From Prevotella veroralis DSM 19559 = JCM 6290 (GTDB taxonomy: Bacteria > Bacteroidota > Bacteroidia > Bacteroidales > Bacteroidaceae), in assembly GCF_000377625.1 (NCBI RefSeq), contig NZ_KB898329.1, positions 1 through 64,000 of the forward strand: DNA of 64,000 nt, given 5' to 3'. The translations under genes and the position numbers were made by a program. The notes under the pieces were generated by a model. That model was given only the letters and a program-made list of their open reading frames with translations. It had not been told where the DNA came from and made no database searches. Within the stretch, counting starts at the first letter, position 1. Each line of letters starts with the position of its first letter. Shown here piece after piece: positions 18,701 to 26,708 of this stretch.

Positions 18701-20285
18701 TACCTTGACTAGGGCTGTTATTGGTGTTCTTCAGCGACTTTACGAATAGAGCCTCATTGATATCGGTGCGGTCACTGGCAAATTCTCCCACTTGATAGGT
18801 CACTCCGCCGAATGTATATTCGTATGCAACGGCAAGCACCTGGTCGGTTTGTAGACCACTGCGAAGCGATATGTAACCCAAAGCAGGGTTCACTGTGTAC
18901 TCCGAACTATTGAGTAGTCGGGCATTAGCAATCTTCTCGTAATCATTACCACCCACAAGTCCTGCGCCATCCAAGATGCCTGTCACTTGATCAATATTGC
19001 GTGCGGCAGGGTAGCCTTGAGCGATAGTGTTGTATTCAGTGTTTGCGTTGTTCGTTGGTACTTGACCAATTCCTGTACCCCAAAGATCCGTTCGACTCAC
19101 TCGTTCATTCTCTCCTAAATCGGTGAGAGCAACGATATTACGAGTGTTACTTGTCGTTCCGCTCTTGTTTGTTACCCACACTTCAACACGGTTGATAGTG
19201 ATACCTGTCTTCAGATTTGGCAATGATTTCATTGCATCATCATAGTGATCTCGGAAGTATTGAGATAAGAAGAAGTGACGGTTCTCTTCGTATTCTGCGG
19301 CATCAATCTCAAATGGTGTTAACTGCTTTCCACCCCTAGAACTAACGCTCTTATTCGAACTCTTCTTTTGAGATAACACCGTTTGTAACTTCAATTTACC
19401 GAATTGCATGTCGGTGCGAATGCCGAATAAGGCCGAAGCTCCTTGCACTAGAGAGTTGTTAGAAGGGAATGTTACGTTACCACCCTCAACCAGTTTGATG
19501 ATCTCATCCTCCTTTCCTTCATACTTCAACTTGAAGTTCTGCGTGTCAAAGTCAAATGTCGCATCAGTGTTGTAATTGAGGTTCATGTTCACTTTATCGC
19601 CCACTTTACCATTGACATTGACGTTAATTTTCTCGTCAAAGTTCATCGCTGTGGTCTTACGATTGTGTATTGGCAATGACGGATTATCAATGCTTTTGAG
19701 CGTCGCACCGAACTTCAGCTCTGCAGTTCCTTGTGTTTTAATACGCACACCACCTGGTCCAAAGATCTTCTCTGCCGGTCCTAACGAGAAGTGCATATCG
19801 GTGAAGTCGAACTTCTCCTTGCCCTTTTCGCGTAGTATTTCTTGGTTCTTTGAGCGATAGTAATCCGTGAAGCTGCGTTTCTCTGTCCACTTCCGATACT
19901 CTTCAGGTGTCATCATTATTGGTGCCATCACGTATGTATCACCAATCTTGTTACCTATGATATACCGATCGAGAGAGTCGTTATACTCCACCGTTTGTCG
20001 CATGTTCTCGGGGCGGATGAGATCGGTAGAGTTCTCCCTTAGATCATCATAAGTAATAGGTGAAGTGCGCTGCACTTTCCACCTTGGATGCAGTAAAGAG
20101 TCAGGGATCTTCTCCTCATCTATCTCCACCTCAATCGGTTTCTTCTTCTTGATCGTATCGTTTTGTGTTACAGAGAAGAGGCTCTTTATCGGTGCAAAAG
20201 ATAGAGCCATACGTCCCCAGCTTAGTAGTGTGACACTACCAAGAAGCATGATAATAATGAGGAATATGTAATGTTTTCTTTTCAA
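12729..20285 (-). CDS. sprA: SprA, type IX secretion outer-membrane translocon
   Basis: A 2518-residue protein, the expected size for SprA/Sov, the giant barrel through which type IX secretion substrates cross the outer membrane. An N-terminal hydrophobic segment (about 6-30) acts as export signal. Family hallmarks include GPAEKIFGPGGVRIKTQGTA near residue 175, repeated NVNGKVGDKVNMNLNYNT-type strands and QNFKLKYEGKEDEI, then two SprA-N type regions and a long strand-rich C-terminus. A Lys/Glu-rich insert at about 1900-1930 (KKKAKEQKAKEKDDEKKK) is probably a periplasmic loop. ruvA lies directly upstream on the same strand, a common arrangement in Bacteroidetes. The substrates cannot be told from this window. 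Several long antisense frames inside the gene are shadows. Confidence 0.97.
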   Translation of the reverse strand: MKRKHYIFLIIIMLLGSVTLLSWGRMALSFAPIKSLFSVTQNDTIKKKKPIEVEIDEEKIPDSLLHPRWKVQRTSPITYDDLRENSTDLIRPENMRQTVEYNDSLDRYIIGNKIGDTYVMAPIMMTPEEYRKWTEKRSFTDYYRSKNQEILREKGKEKFDFTDMHFSLGPAEKIFGPGGVRIKTQGTAELKFGATLKSIDNPSLPIHNRKTTAMNFDEKINVNVNGKVGDKVNMNLNYNTDATFDFDTQNFKLKYEGKEDEIIKLVEGGNVTFPSNNSLVQGASALFGIRTDMQFGKLKLQTVLSQKKSSNKSVSSRGGKQLTPFEIDAAEYEENRHFFLSQYFRDHYDDAMKSLPNLKTGITINRVEVWVTNKSGTTSNTRNIVALTDLGENERVSRTDLWGTGIGQVPTNNANTEYNTIAQGYPAARNIDQVTGILDGAGLVGGNDYEKIANARLLNSSEYTVNPALGYISLRSGLQTDQVLAVAYEYTFGGVTYQVGEFASDRTDINEALFVKSLKNTNNSPSQGNWGLMMKNVYYLSTNIEKDKFRLDVKYQSDTTGVYLSYIPEPQVKSLPIIKLLGADRLDNNNNPHPNGYFDYVEGYTISNGRVFFPLAEPFGAGLRKKLIDKGVTAAIADKYTFSELYNSTKTTAKQIAEKDKFMLVGQYRGTAANVISLGAYNVPQGSVVVTAGGVTLNEGSDYSVDYSAGEVTILNQSIIDAGTAVNVSLESQSAYQQERKTMIGVNWEYDFSKDFQIGGTFMHLSEQPLTTKVNMGSEPLNNTIWGLNLNWKKESQWLTNMLNKIPFLHVTQPSYITFSAEFAQLLAGQSKGTQDHASYLDDFEGTKNAIDVSQPTSWVISSVPSDFSESTDKTTLRSGYNRSLLAWYNIDPLFTRRSSSLTPGHIKSDLEQLSNHYVREIPITEVFPNRDRNYSGSISTLQILNLAFYPAERGPYNFNPNIDINGHLTNPNRTWGGMMRKLDTNDFQTANIEYVEFWMLDPFIYTNRQANANQYGGDFYIDLGEVSEDILKDGKKFYESGMPVDGSNSWTTTQWGRIPTQSTITYAFATSAGSRAKQDVGYNGLTDEEERQFTAYQNFLTAARANTNQAVFDSIWADPANDDYHYFRGSDWDRKRASILERYKRINNPQGNSPDNENNNERYDTSYKTTPDVEDINQDYTLNEYEKYYQYHVSIRPQDLNVGQNFIVDKRVASASLRKGGSEPVTWYLFRIPLEEFQKRVGGINDFTSIRFMRMFLTGFSKPIVLRFATFDLVSGKWRQYQQNLTSGVPNTGTMNVSTVSLEENGDKTPVNYVLPPGIIRGQDPSQPQLVEENEQALSLVVNNLSSGESKAVYKNTTLDLRQYKRLQMFVHANAFEQNTTNLGDDQLAVFIRLGSDYKNNYYEYEIPLKLTAPKSNYDMYLPQDQRLVWPIENMLDIPLHLLTSVKKQRNKARGTGGASFNRVFSVYDTDHPANKVSIMGNPTLGEVKTMIIGVRNLSSSQKSGEVWVNELRLKEFNNEGGWAARGQLNVQLSDFGSVDVNASHSTDGFGGLEQGVNERQQETKTDVSVTTSLELGKLFPDKAKVSAPLYYSITKSESRPKYNPLDTDMELGEALEGASNKQERDSIKSIAITKRLTTNLSLSNVRVDIQTKNHPMPYDPANFSFSYSHSHSHTSGETTVYENEDNWRGALNYNWTPVYKPWEPFKRLIKSRSKWFDILRRFGLNWLPQNLTFNTEMVRNYYELQERDMESIGHDRLPLTFNEQFLWNRDFALRWDLTRNLHMNFQSATHAEIEEPYTPINKDLYADRYQAWKDSVWTSIKHFGTPLDYQQNFSLSYQLPLNLLPIFDWVNTDANYNATYTWVRGANLDNGTSLGHTITSNRTLNINGTFNMERLYNHVPFLKKTNERFNRTQPRKPSRPTMTAEQKKKAKEQKAKEKDDEKKKALPKNKKSFEQEITLKADTSIVVSHGKNTKRLIFSAKDEHGKALKMKWKKVGDNQVKIFNRTDSAIRAKLTITPKEPLDNKKWYKTAQCVVRALMMVRNVGISYRNQYSMTLPGFMPTIGDAFGQRRGTGALTPGLDFAFGLIDDDYIGKARDNNWLLINDSVATPAITNQVEDVQLRATLEPFRDFRIDLTASRMTTTSRSIQYMYAGVPTTQTGSFTMTTLSLGTAFESMGNANNGYHSATFDRFVNSLNSYRNRVEAQYNGATYPASMGGGHFSPTVGAVNKYSADVMIPAFLNAYTSMGGNGLKLFPTLRSLLPNWSIRYSGLSRLPLFQDLFKSVNINHAYRSIFAIGSYQSYSTWQEYMNGLGFITDATTGNPIPSSMYNISQVSINEAFSPLLGVDVTLQNNLTARMEYRQTRVLALSMTSVQLNEATSKDWVIGIGYRINDFNLFGNGTHRVAKKKKKSTANTQQNDNNSSNRNNGFNQDLNLRLDMSYRRQASLTRDIASLTSTASSGNTAFKFSFLGDYTLSRFVTASVYYDMQINSPLLSSGSYPTTTHDFGVSLRLSLTR

Positions 20286-20381
20286 GAAGACGAGTGATTG
20301 AAAGCCTCCCTAAGCTCCTTTAACAGAAATATGCAAGCTGTAATATGCAGAGAACAGCATTTGTAAGCGGTAATTACGCCC

Positions 20382-20403
20382 CTCTCCTTTCGGAGAGGGG
20401 ACG
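20382..20403. repeat. REP-like GC-rich palindrome
   Basis: CCCCTCTCC and GGAGAGGGG form a nine-base-pair hairpin with a four-base loop between ruvA and sprA, followed by a G-rich tail. It belongs to the CCCCTCCC-type palindromes found at several places in the window. Confidence 0.7.
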
Positions 20404-20417
20404 GGGGTGAGGCTTTA

Positions 20418-21035
20418 TTACTTAATCATTTTCAACGCCAACTTAACCACCTGTTCCACAGGAAGGTCAGGTTGTTCGGTAAGGATACTCACGACAACCT
20501 TTGCAGAAGGAGCTGGTGAGAAGCCAAGCATAGTGAGTGCGCTAACGGCCTCATCCTTAATTCCTGCATCAACAGCAGGTGTACCAGGAGTGTTGCTAAC
20601 ATGCAACTCGTCAGCAATACCACTTTGCATGATCTTATCCTTGAGATCGACTATAATGCGTTGAGCTGTTCGAAGACCAATACCCTTAACTGTCTTCAAT
20701 ATCTTCTCGTCCCCATTGGCAATTACGTTGCAAAGTTCGGCTGGTGTCAATGAAGAAAGAATCATTCTAGCAGTGTTCGCACCTACTCCGGAGACCGTAA
20801 TCAACAATCTGTAAAGGGCTCGCTCCTGCTTGTTTGCAAAGCCGTATAGTGTGTAGTTGTCATCGCGTCCACCGGTCATAATGGCCTCATGAACATATAG
20901 TTTGACAGCTGTTTTACCCTGTATTGCACTATAAGTATTCAGTGAGATATTCAGTGCGTAACCCACACCATGAGCTTCAACGACAGCCATGGCAGGTGTT
21001 AACTCTGCCAGTTCGCCTTTGATATATTCAATCAT
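20418..21035 (-). CDS. ruvA: Holliday junction branch migration protein RuvA
   Basis: A 205-residue protein of normal RuvA length. It begins [20 protein letters not shown], the OB-fold domain I. The central part has two helix-hairpin-helix motifs, [13 protein letters not shown] and [13 protein letters not shown], and the C-terminal domain III helices that contact RuvB are present ([13 protein letters not shown]). RuvA tetramers bind four-way DNA junctions and load the RuvB motor during recombination and repair. The gene is upstream of sprA on the same strand with a 132-bp gap containing a REP palindrome; co-transcription is likely. ruvB and ruvC are not in the window. Confidence 0.97.
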   Translation of the reverse strand: MIEYIKGELAELTPAMAVVEAHGVGYALNISLNTYSAIQGKTAVKLYVHEAIMTGGRDDNYTLYGFANKQERALYRLLITVSGVGANTARMILSSLTPAELCNVIANGDEKILKTVKGIGLRTAQRIIVDLKDKIMQSGIADELHVSNTPGTPAVDAGIKDEAVSALTMLGFSPAPSAKVVVSILTEQPDLPVEQVVKLALKMIK

Positions 21036-21269
21036 AATCTAAAATAAATATGCCTTTTTCGGGCATGGAAATTCTGTATATACGTTCTTAATAACGCATT
21101 CCTCCTTTGTTTATTGTTACATTTGACTACAATTATCGCAATGTTCTGAGTTCCACCCAGCCTCTCCTAAGAGGAGGAGCTGCTAATGGGTGATAGTTAG
21201 GAAACGTTCCCTTTATTTCAAAATCAGGATTGGTACAAGTTGACGAGTTAACAAGTTGACAGGTTAACA

Positions 21270-21657
21270 AGAATAGGAAAAGGTAAAAAAGTAAATGACT
21301 AAAGAGGTAAAAGAGTTGTTGGATCGGTTGGATATAGTGCCACAAAGTAAGGACAGACGCCCTCGTCTGTCCGCCAAATCACAGCAAATAAAAGCCTCCC
21401 CAAGCCCCTCTAAAGGAGAGGATGTTGTCTAACAGGATGTTATTTAGGGATTTACAAGCGGACAGACGAGGGCGTCTGTCCCTACTTTGTGGTATTGCTT
21501 AGACACGAGGTAGATTGTGACTGGAAACAAAGAGAGGCTTTCCTTGATGTGAAGAGACGCCTTCTTCGTATCAAGGAAACGCCCTCTTCAAAACAAGAAG
21601 GGCGTTTCTTCGTTTTTAGTCCTGCTATTTCAGCTAATGAGGCATTGCCTCGTTATA
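21270..21657. repeat. composite intergenic repeat, left copy
   Basis: The 882-bp gap between ruvA and ddh holds a composite element. Its core (21340-21492) has inverted ends CCACAAAGTA/TACTTTGTGG, each followed by a hairpin GGACAGACG-loop-CGTCTGTCC, around a C-rich interior. To its right is a run of nested inverted segments (GAAGAGACGCCTTCTTC type) at about 21520-21615, then a TGCCTCGTTA end. The same series recurs in inverted orientation at 28448-28945. No gene was found in the gap. Confidence 0.8.
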
Positions 21658-21689
21658 TCCCGACCGACCATCCCCTAACTTGTTTCTGT

Positions 21690-21740
21690 TAGGCACTCCT
21701 TCCCCTCGGAGAGGGTGGGAGGGGTTTTGACATTCGAAGA
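21690..21740. repeat. REP-like GC-rich segment
   Basis: A CACTCCTTCCCCTCGGAGAG and GGGTGGGAGGGG block, related to the C-rich interior of the composite repeats, lies between the composite copy and the ddh promoter. Confidence 0.5.
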
Positions 21741-21851
21741 AAGGAAGGGGCTGAGGCTTTTCCTCTTTCGCCATCTCTTGTTTGCAGCAGAAGAGAGGGA
21801 GCTTGGGGGAGGAGATATTGAATAGTGTTAAAAAGCAATAGAAGACGATAC

Positions 21852-21878
21852 TTGTTAGCAAATAAAATACTACTTTTG
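21852..21878 (+). promoter_or_regulatory. probable ddh promoter
   Basis: TACTTTTG at 21871-21878 fits TAnnTTTG and lies 39 bases before the ddh ATG. The nearest TTG (21852) is 16 bases upstream, closer than the usual 19-21. Confidence 0.5.
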
Positions 21879-21917
21879 CGGAGAAGATTAGTTCAATTAT
21901 ATAAAAGGTAAGTAATT

Positions 21918-22817
21918 ATGAAAAAGATTAGAGCAGCTGTTATTGGTTATGGTAACATTGGTCAATATAGTGTTCAGGCCTTAGAAGCAGCAAAGGATTT
22001 CGAGATTGCGGGTGTTGTAAGACGTCAGGGTGACAAGGATAAGCCCTTAGAATTGACTCCATACGAGGTTGTTGATGACATCACAAAACTGAAAGATGTT
22101 GATGTAGCGATCCTTGCAACTCCAACAAGAAGTTGTCCAGAGTATGCCGAGAAGATTACGGCTTTGGGCATTAATACCGTTGACTCTTTCGATATTCACG
22201 GTTCTATCCTCGACTATCGCACGAAACAAATGGAGAATAACAAGCGTACTAACACTGTGAGTGTTATCTCTGCTGGATGGGATCCAGGTTCTGACTCTAT
22301 CGTAAGAGTACTAATGGAGAGCCTTGCACCAGAGGGTCTTTCTTATACAAACTTCGGTCCTGGTCGTTCCATGGGACACTCTGTTGTGGCTCGTAGTAAG
22401 CAGGGCGTTAAGGACGCATTGTCGATGACTATACCTTTGGGAGAGGGCATTCACCGCCGCATGGTATATGTTGAACTAGAAGAAGGAGCCAATCTTGAGG
22501 ATGTAACAAAGGAACTCAAGGCCGATGATTACTTTGCTCATGACGAGTTGCATGTGTTTGCTGTACCTAGTGTTGACGCCTTGAATGATGTTGGTCATGG
22601 CGTTCACATGACCCGCAAGGGCGTTAGTGGTAAGACACATAACCAGCACTTCTCATTCGATATGAATATCAATAACCCAGCACTTACAGCTCAGGTGCTT
22701 GTCAATGTGGCACGAGCTAGTTTCCGTCTAGCCCCTGGTTGCTATACAATGCCTGAGATTCCGGTCATTGATATGCTACCTGAAAGCCGCGAAGAAGTTA
22801 TTGCGACTTTGGTTTAA
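21918..22817 (+). CDS. ddh: meso-diaminopimelate D-dehydrogenase
   Basis: A 299-residue NADP-dependent enzyme that makes meso-diaminopimelate from tetrahydrodipicolinate in one reductive amination step, supplying lysine and the peptidoglycan cross-linking residue. The N-terminus MKKIRAAVIGYGNIGQYSV is the Rossmann motif GYGNIG (10-15). The substrate-binding part shows SAGWDPGSDSIVR, TNFGPGRSMGHSVVARSK and HNQHFSFDMNINNPALTAQV, all characteristic of Ddh. Length is normal. It is followed by two hairpins at 22831-22910, so it is probably monocistronic. One-step Ddh is typical of Prevotella and Bacteroides relatives. Confidence 0.96.
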   Translation: MKKIRAAVIGYGNIGQYSVQALEAAKDFEIAGVVRRQGDKDKPLELTPYEVVDDITKLKDVDVAILATPTRSCPEYAEKITALGINTVDSFDIHGSILDYRTKQMENNKRTNTVSVISAGWDPGSDSIVRVLMESLAPEGLSYTNFGPGRSMGHSVVARSKQGVKDALSMTIPLGEGIHRRMVYVELEEGANLEDVTKELKADDYFAHDELHVFAVPSVDALNDVGHGVHMTRKGVSGKTHNQHFSFDMNINNPALTAQVLVNVARASFRLAPGCYTMPEIPVIDMLPESREEVIATLV

Positions 22818-22830
22818 GGGTATTAGCTTT

Positions 22831-22868
22831 ATTGGTCCAATTAGGCTAATAAGCCTAATTGGACCAAT
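22831..22868. terminator. 17-bp perfect hairpin after ddh
   Basis: 22831-22847 (ATTGGTCCAATTAGGCT) pairs perfectly with 22852-22868 around a four-base loop. There is no T-run, so it may protect the 3' end or act together with the next hairpin. Confidence 0.7.
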
Positions 22869-22884
22869 AACCTTCCCCTCTAAT

Positions 22885-22918
22885 AATGGCAACCAATGTT
22901 GGTTGCCATTATCTTTTT
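22885..22918 (+). terminator. intrinsic terminator after ddh
   Basis: AATGGCAACCAA at 22885-22896 pairs with 22899-22910 around a two-base loop and is followed by ATCTTTTTAT. It ends the ddh transcript. Confidence 0.8.
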
Positions 22919-22953
22919 ATGTAATATATTGACGTACAAAGGCTTTTATTTTG

Positions 22954-22961
22954 TACTTTTG
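22954..22961 (+). promoter_or_regulatory. promoter -7 element of the PH-protein/dacB unit
   Basis: TACTTTTG lies nine bases upstream of the ATG at 22970. A TTG at 22929 is 22 bases away. The leader would be very short. Confidence 0.5.
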
Positions 22962-22969
22962 CACTCAGT

Positions 22970-23377
22970 ATGAGAACATTCCAACATAAGGTAACAATAA
23001 ATGATATAGGAGCGATACTAGTGTTTGGTCTTGGTGCATTCTTCTGTTTGTGGCATCGAACTAGTAGTGTGATGATAGTCTTAGGAGTCTTACTTATCGT
23101 TGTAACTATTAGAGCCATCGACCGTGCTATACATACTAGTTATGTTCTTACTGATGATGATCAATTACGCATTAAGACAGGACGTATCGGACAAACAAAG
23201 TCTATTTCTATCAGTGATATCCGGTCACTTGGGAAGCATCCCTTTGCTTTTCACATTGGACATTATATATTAATTGAATTGGTAAATGGCAATACCATTA
23301 GCGTACAACCTGATAATATCGACTCGTTTCAGGCTGTACTTACCAAGCGAATGATAATGAGAAAGGACGAAGAATGA
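22970..23377 (+). CDS. small membrane protein with bacterial PH-like domain
   Basis: A 135-residue protein. Two hydrophobic segments at about 12-28 and 33-47 form a membrane hairpin. A beta-rich C-terminal part follows (TSYVLTDDDQLRIKTGR, SISISDIRSLGKHP, YILIELVNGNTISVQPDN) that fits the bacterial pleckstrin-homology (bPH/DUF304-like) fold. The function is unknown. Its stop overlaps the start of dacB by four bases (ATGA), so the two products are coupled and a link to envelope maintenance is likely. Confidence 0.75.
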   Translation: MRTFQHKVTINDIGAILVFGLGAFFCLWHRTSSVMIVLGVLLIVVTIRAIDRAIHTSYVLTDDDQLRIKTGRIGQTKSISISDIRSLGKHPFAFHIGHYILIELVNGNTISVQPDNIDSFQAVLTKRMIMRKDEE

Positions 23378-24690
23378 AGTTAAGATATTTATCGGCATTG
23401 GTTCTTTGCATTGTATTGAGCCTACAGGTTCATGCGCAAGTATATCTTGATAGTACAGAGGTAGCCAATATCCTGCATCCCAAGGCAGTGATTGCTCAAC
23501 CCAAGACGGACGATATTGGGGAAGATGAAGACGAAGACACGGACAGTATTATACCGATGTTCTCCACTGATGATCGGCTCTCTTGGAAGGAGAATATCAC
23601 GAATCGTTTGGATGGAATCATGCGTAGTCCGCTCCTTGAAACGGTGCAGGCTTCGGTCATGGTATGGGACTTAACTGATGATGTTCCCGTCTATCAGTTC
23701 CGTGAGAAACTCCATCTTCGCCCCGCCTCTACGATGAAGTGCGTCACAGCTATTGCTGCTTTGGATAAGTTAGGAGCTGATTATGATTTCAAGACACGTG
23801 TTTACTATACAGGAACAATCAATGACTCAACACAGGTTTTACACGGTGATCTCTATTGCTTGGGAGGCATGGATCCGATGTTGTCATCTGGTGATCTGTC
23901 GGCGATAGCAGACTCTATTCGACAGTTGGGGATCACTCGCATTGAGGGGAATGTCTATGCTGATCTGTCGTTCAAAGACAAAGACAGACTTGGAGAAGGG
24001 TGGTGCTGGGATGATAAGAATCCTGTTCTTACACCCTTATTGGTCAATCGAAAGGATGATTTTATGGACACTCTTCTTCGCAAACTACGCAATGTTGGCA
24101 TATCCGTCGATGGTTTCACCGATGAACGACAAGTTCCCTCTAATGCGTCATTGATCGTTACCTATACTCATTCTATACGTGAGGTCTTACACAGAATGTT
24201 AAAGGTCAGCGATAATCTCTATGCAGAGTCTATGTTCTACCAGTTGGCTGCGAGCGGTGGAGTTCGTTGGTGTTCTGCTAAGCAAGGGAGGAACTATGAG
24301 AATGTACTCTTCAGTCGTCTCGGATTGAATCCACGTGATTATAATGTGGCAGATGGCTCTGGCTTGTCTCTTTATAATTATGTAAGTGCAGAGTTAGAGA
24401 TCCAACTCTTGCGTCATGCCTATCGCAATCAAGAGGTTTATAATGCGCTCTATGAAGCCTTACCAATCGCTGGTGTTGATGGCACACTGCGTAAACGTAT
24501 GCGGGGAACAAGTGCTCAAAATAACGTGAGAGCCAAGACTGGTACAGTGCGAGGAGTTAGTTCCTTGGCTGGTTATCTCACTGCTTCAAACGGGCATTTG
24601 ATATGTTTCTCTATTATTAATAATGGTGGTATGACCCATTCACCAATGCGTCGTTTCCAAAATAAGATATGTGTGGCATTGTGCCAATAA
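23374..24690 (+). CDS. dacB: D-alanyl-D-alanine carboxypeptidase/endopeptidase (PBP4, S13 family)
   Basis: A 438-residue periplasmic enzyme with a cleavable signal peptide (AxA-like VHAQ near residue 21). All three penicillin-binding motifs are present: STMK at 119-122 with the acylated serine 119, SDN at 279-281 and KTG at 388-390. The S13 family removes terminal D-alanine from, or cuts cross-links in, peptidoglycan. An acidic linker (about 48-58) precedes the catalytic domain. It overlaps the PH-domain gene by four bases and is followed 12 bases later by an MscS channel gene, so all three may share a transcript from 22954. The shortened insertion between the first two motifs is typical for Bacteroidetes PBP4. 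Confidence 0.93.
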   Translation: MKLRYLSALVLCIVLSLQVHAQVYLDSTEVANILHPKAVIAQPKTDDIGEDEDEDTDSIIPMFSTDDRLSWKENITNRLDGIMRSPLLETVQASVMVWDLTDDVPVYQFREKLHLRPASTMKCVTAIAALDKLGADYDFKTRVYYTGTINDSTQVLHGDLYCLGGMDPMLSSGDLSAIADSIRQLGITRIEGNVYADLSFKDKDRLGEGWCWDDKNPVLTPLLVNRKDDFMDTLLRKLRNVGISVDGFTDERQVPSNASLIVTYTHSIREVLHRMLKVSDNLYAESMFYQLAASGGVRWCSAKQGRNYENVLFSRLGLNPRDYNVADGSGLSLYNYVSAELEIQLLRHAYRNQEVYNALYEALPIAGVDGTLRKRMRGTSAQNNVRAKTGTVRGVSSLAGYLTASNGHLICFSIINNGGMTHSPMRRFQNKICVALCQ

Positions 24691-24702
24691 CCCTTCATTT
24701 AA

Positions 24703-25920
24703 ATGCAAATAACTATGTTGCCGAAACTTCCTCATCACTTATTAAATGATGCATTAGAGCAGATTCGCATCTTTGTAGAGGATGTTATCCTATCGTTGGG
24801 AGTGCATGGTCATGCCGTCCCAGTACTGCGTCATGTGTTGTTAACAGTGGTAGCTCTGTTGCTAGCATTGGTATCGGAGCTTATTTGTAGGTATGTCTTT
24901 GTACCTTTAATACTGAAGATTGTAAAGCGGACAGAGGCCAAATGGGATGATGTAATATTTGATTATAAGGTCTTGAAAGTGGCCTGTCGCATTGTTCCAG
25001 CCCTCGTTATCTGGAAGTTAATGCCCCTTGTTTTCTATCAAATACCTGTTGTTCAAGAGGCTTTGGCACGTCTGACAGCGGTCTATCTCACCATTGCTAC
25101 CACACAGCTTGTCGTTGGTATCATTGACAGATTGCGTTATCTAAATACGAAACCAAGCAGTTCTAAGAGCCAATACCTTAAGTCCTTCTGTGGAGTCTTA
25201 AAGATATTGACCATCTTTATAGCTGCTATTGTGGTTGTGGGAATACTCATCAATCGCAGTCCAATGAACCTTCTTGCTGGTTTGGGAGCCACTTCTGCTA
25301 TCTTGATGTTAGTATTTAAGGACACAATTGATGGTCTTGTCGCTGGAGTTAGGCTCACCAGCAATGAGATGATACACATTGGAGACTGGATAACAATGCC
25401 TGATGGCAGTCTTGATGGTACTGTCCAAGACATCACTCTGACCACTGTTAAAGTGAAACAAAGCGATAATTCCATAGCAACGGTATCTCCTTTAACATTG
25501 GTAAATGGCACTTTCCTCAACTGGAAAGATATGTTAGAGGGGGGAGGACGCCGTGTGAAGAAGGTCGTCTACTTTGATGTTCGCAGTATAAGAATTGCTG
25601 ATGATGATCTCAAGAAGAACCTTCTTGCAAAGGGATATGTCAAGGAGGAGGATCTGAAGGGGGATGTAATTAACATCGGACTCTTCCGTCATTACATGGA
25701 GCATTACCTATCCAAACGAGAAGATGTAAACCCTAAGATGACTTTACTCCTGCGTCAATTAGATGCGACACAGGCGGGAGTTCCTATCGAGTTTTACTTC
25801 TTCTTATCTAATAAGGATTGGGTTCCTTATGAGCATTCAACGTCAGATATTCTCGAACACGTTTATGCCTATGCGCATGAGTTTGGCTTGATTATATATG
25901 AACAAAACCCTCAGCAGTAA
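24703..25920 (+). CDS. mechanosensitive ion channel, MscS family
   Basis: A 405-residue inner-membrane protein. Hydrophobic segments lie at about 45-65, 90-115, 125-145, 165-185 and 190-210. The last contains the pore-helix pattern NLLAGLGATSAILMLVFKDT and is followed by the MscS beta domain (IHIGDWITMPDGSLDGTVQD, then VSPLTLVNGTFLNW) and a soluble C-terminus. MscS channels open under membrane tension to release solutes during hypo-osmotic shock. The gene begins 12 bases after dacB and converges on the lipoprotein gene at 25939. Confidence 0.92.
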   Translation: MQITMLPKLPHHLLNDALEQIRIFVEDVILSLGVHGHAVPVLRHVLLTVVALLLALVSELICRYVFVPLILKIVKRTEAKWDDVIFDYKVLKVACRIVPALVIWKLMPLVFYQIPVVQEALARLTAVYLTIATTQLVVGIIDRLRYLNTKPSSSKSQYLKSFCGVLKILTIFIAAIVVVGILINRSPMNLLAGLGATSAILMLVFKDTIDGLVAGVRLTSNEMIHIGDWITMPDGSLDGTVQDITLTTVKVKQSDNSIATVSPLTLVNGTFLNWKDMLEGGGRRVKKVVYFDVRSIRIADDDLKKNLLAKGYVKEEDLKGDVINIGLFRHYMEHYLSKREDVNPKMTLLLRQLDATQAGVPIEFYFFLSNKDWVPYEHSTSDILEHVYAYAHEFGLIIYEQNPQQ

Positions 25921-25938
25921 CCGTCAGGGGGCTTTGTT

Positions 25939-26574
25939 CTATTTTACTTTCTTATACTTTCCCATCGTTAACTCATCTAAATTGATGGTCAAAGTGTCGT
26001 CCTCTGCATCCTCATCATTGGTGTGGAGAATGACAAGTTGTGTATGAGCATTGGCTGGCGGTTCGGCAAATTCCCAACTAACATACACTCCTTTAGCATG
26101 CCCATCACCATAGAGTGTTAGTTCGTTAGCCCCTTCTTTTCCCTTTCCTTGCTTATTAGTTTCAGTCTTCCACGTACCTATGATATTTGCCAACGTGTGT
26201 GTGAAGCGTGCATCAACATTGTTGATACTTTCAATAATGTAGTGCCCCTCCTTGTCTTTCGATAGTTTCGCACGCACAACGTTACCAGCGAAATTAAGTC
26301 CATCACCCATCATCTTGTCTGCTCCTGACGCATGAATCGTATCATCGCGCATAGGATATGAATAGAGCGTAATGCTGTCTTGGCTCGTAGCATCACCTAT
26401 ATAATACATGTCTGTATTGTTACTTTGGTTATAGCCGGGCACTAAGTATTTCACGATAGCAGGCTTTATGCTATCCGAGTCAACGTCTTTTCCTTTTCCT
26501 GTCAGCCCATTGCAGCTCGTGAGGGCACAACCTAACAGCACTGACAAGGAACTTGATAATAGTCTTATAGTCAT
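25939..26574 (-). CDS. lipocalin-like lipoprotein
   Basis: A 211-residue lipoprotein. The signal peptide ends in the lipobox ALTSC (Cys21), followed by NGLTGKGKDVDSDS. Near residue 115-160 the stretch IIGTWKTETNKQGKGKEGAN leads into ELTLYGDGHAKGV, the typical opening of Bacteroidetes lipocalin-like domains, preceded by an unrecognised strand-rich region. The ligand is unknown. The gene has its own promoter at 26609-26639 and no close partner; the next gene on the strand is 357 bases upstream across a composite repeat. Confidence 0.75.
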   Translation of the reverse strand: MTIRLLSSSLSVLLGCALTSCNGLTGKGKDVDSDSIKPAIVKYLVPGYNQSNNTDMYYIGDATSQDSITLYSYPMRDDTIHASGADKMMGDGLNFAGNVVRAKLSKDKEGHYIIESINNVDARFTHTLANIIGTWKTETNKQGKGKEGANELTLYGDGHAKGVYVSWEFAEPPANAHTQLVILHTNDEDAEDDTLTINLDELTMGKYKKVK

Positions 26575-26608
26575 TGTTATCTAATTCTCTTTTACCTATT
26601 TTCGCCCG

Positions 26609-26639
26609 CAAAAGTAAGTATTTTGCAGCAGAAAAGCAA
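26609..26639 (-). promoter_or_regulatory. promoter of the lipocalin-like lipoprotein gene
   Basis: On the minus strand TTG (26639-26637), a 20-base spacer and TACTTTTG (26616-26609) form a full Bacteroidetes promoter 35 bases upstream of the start codon. Confidence 0.75.
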
Positions 26640-26708
26640 ATAGATAGAAAGGAAAAAGGGTGTCCTTTTTGCATCAAGATGCCGCTCTATTTAAATGAAG
26701 CCGAAGCC

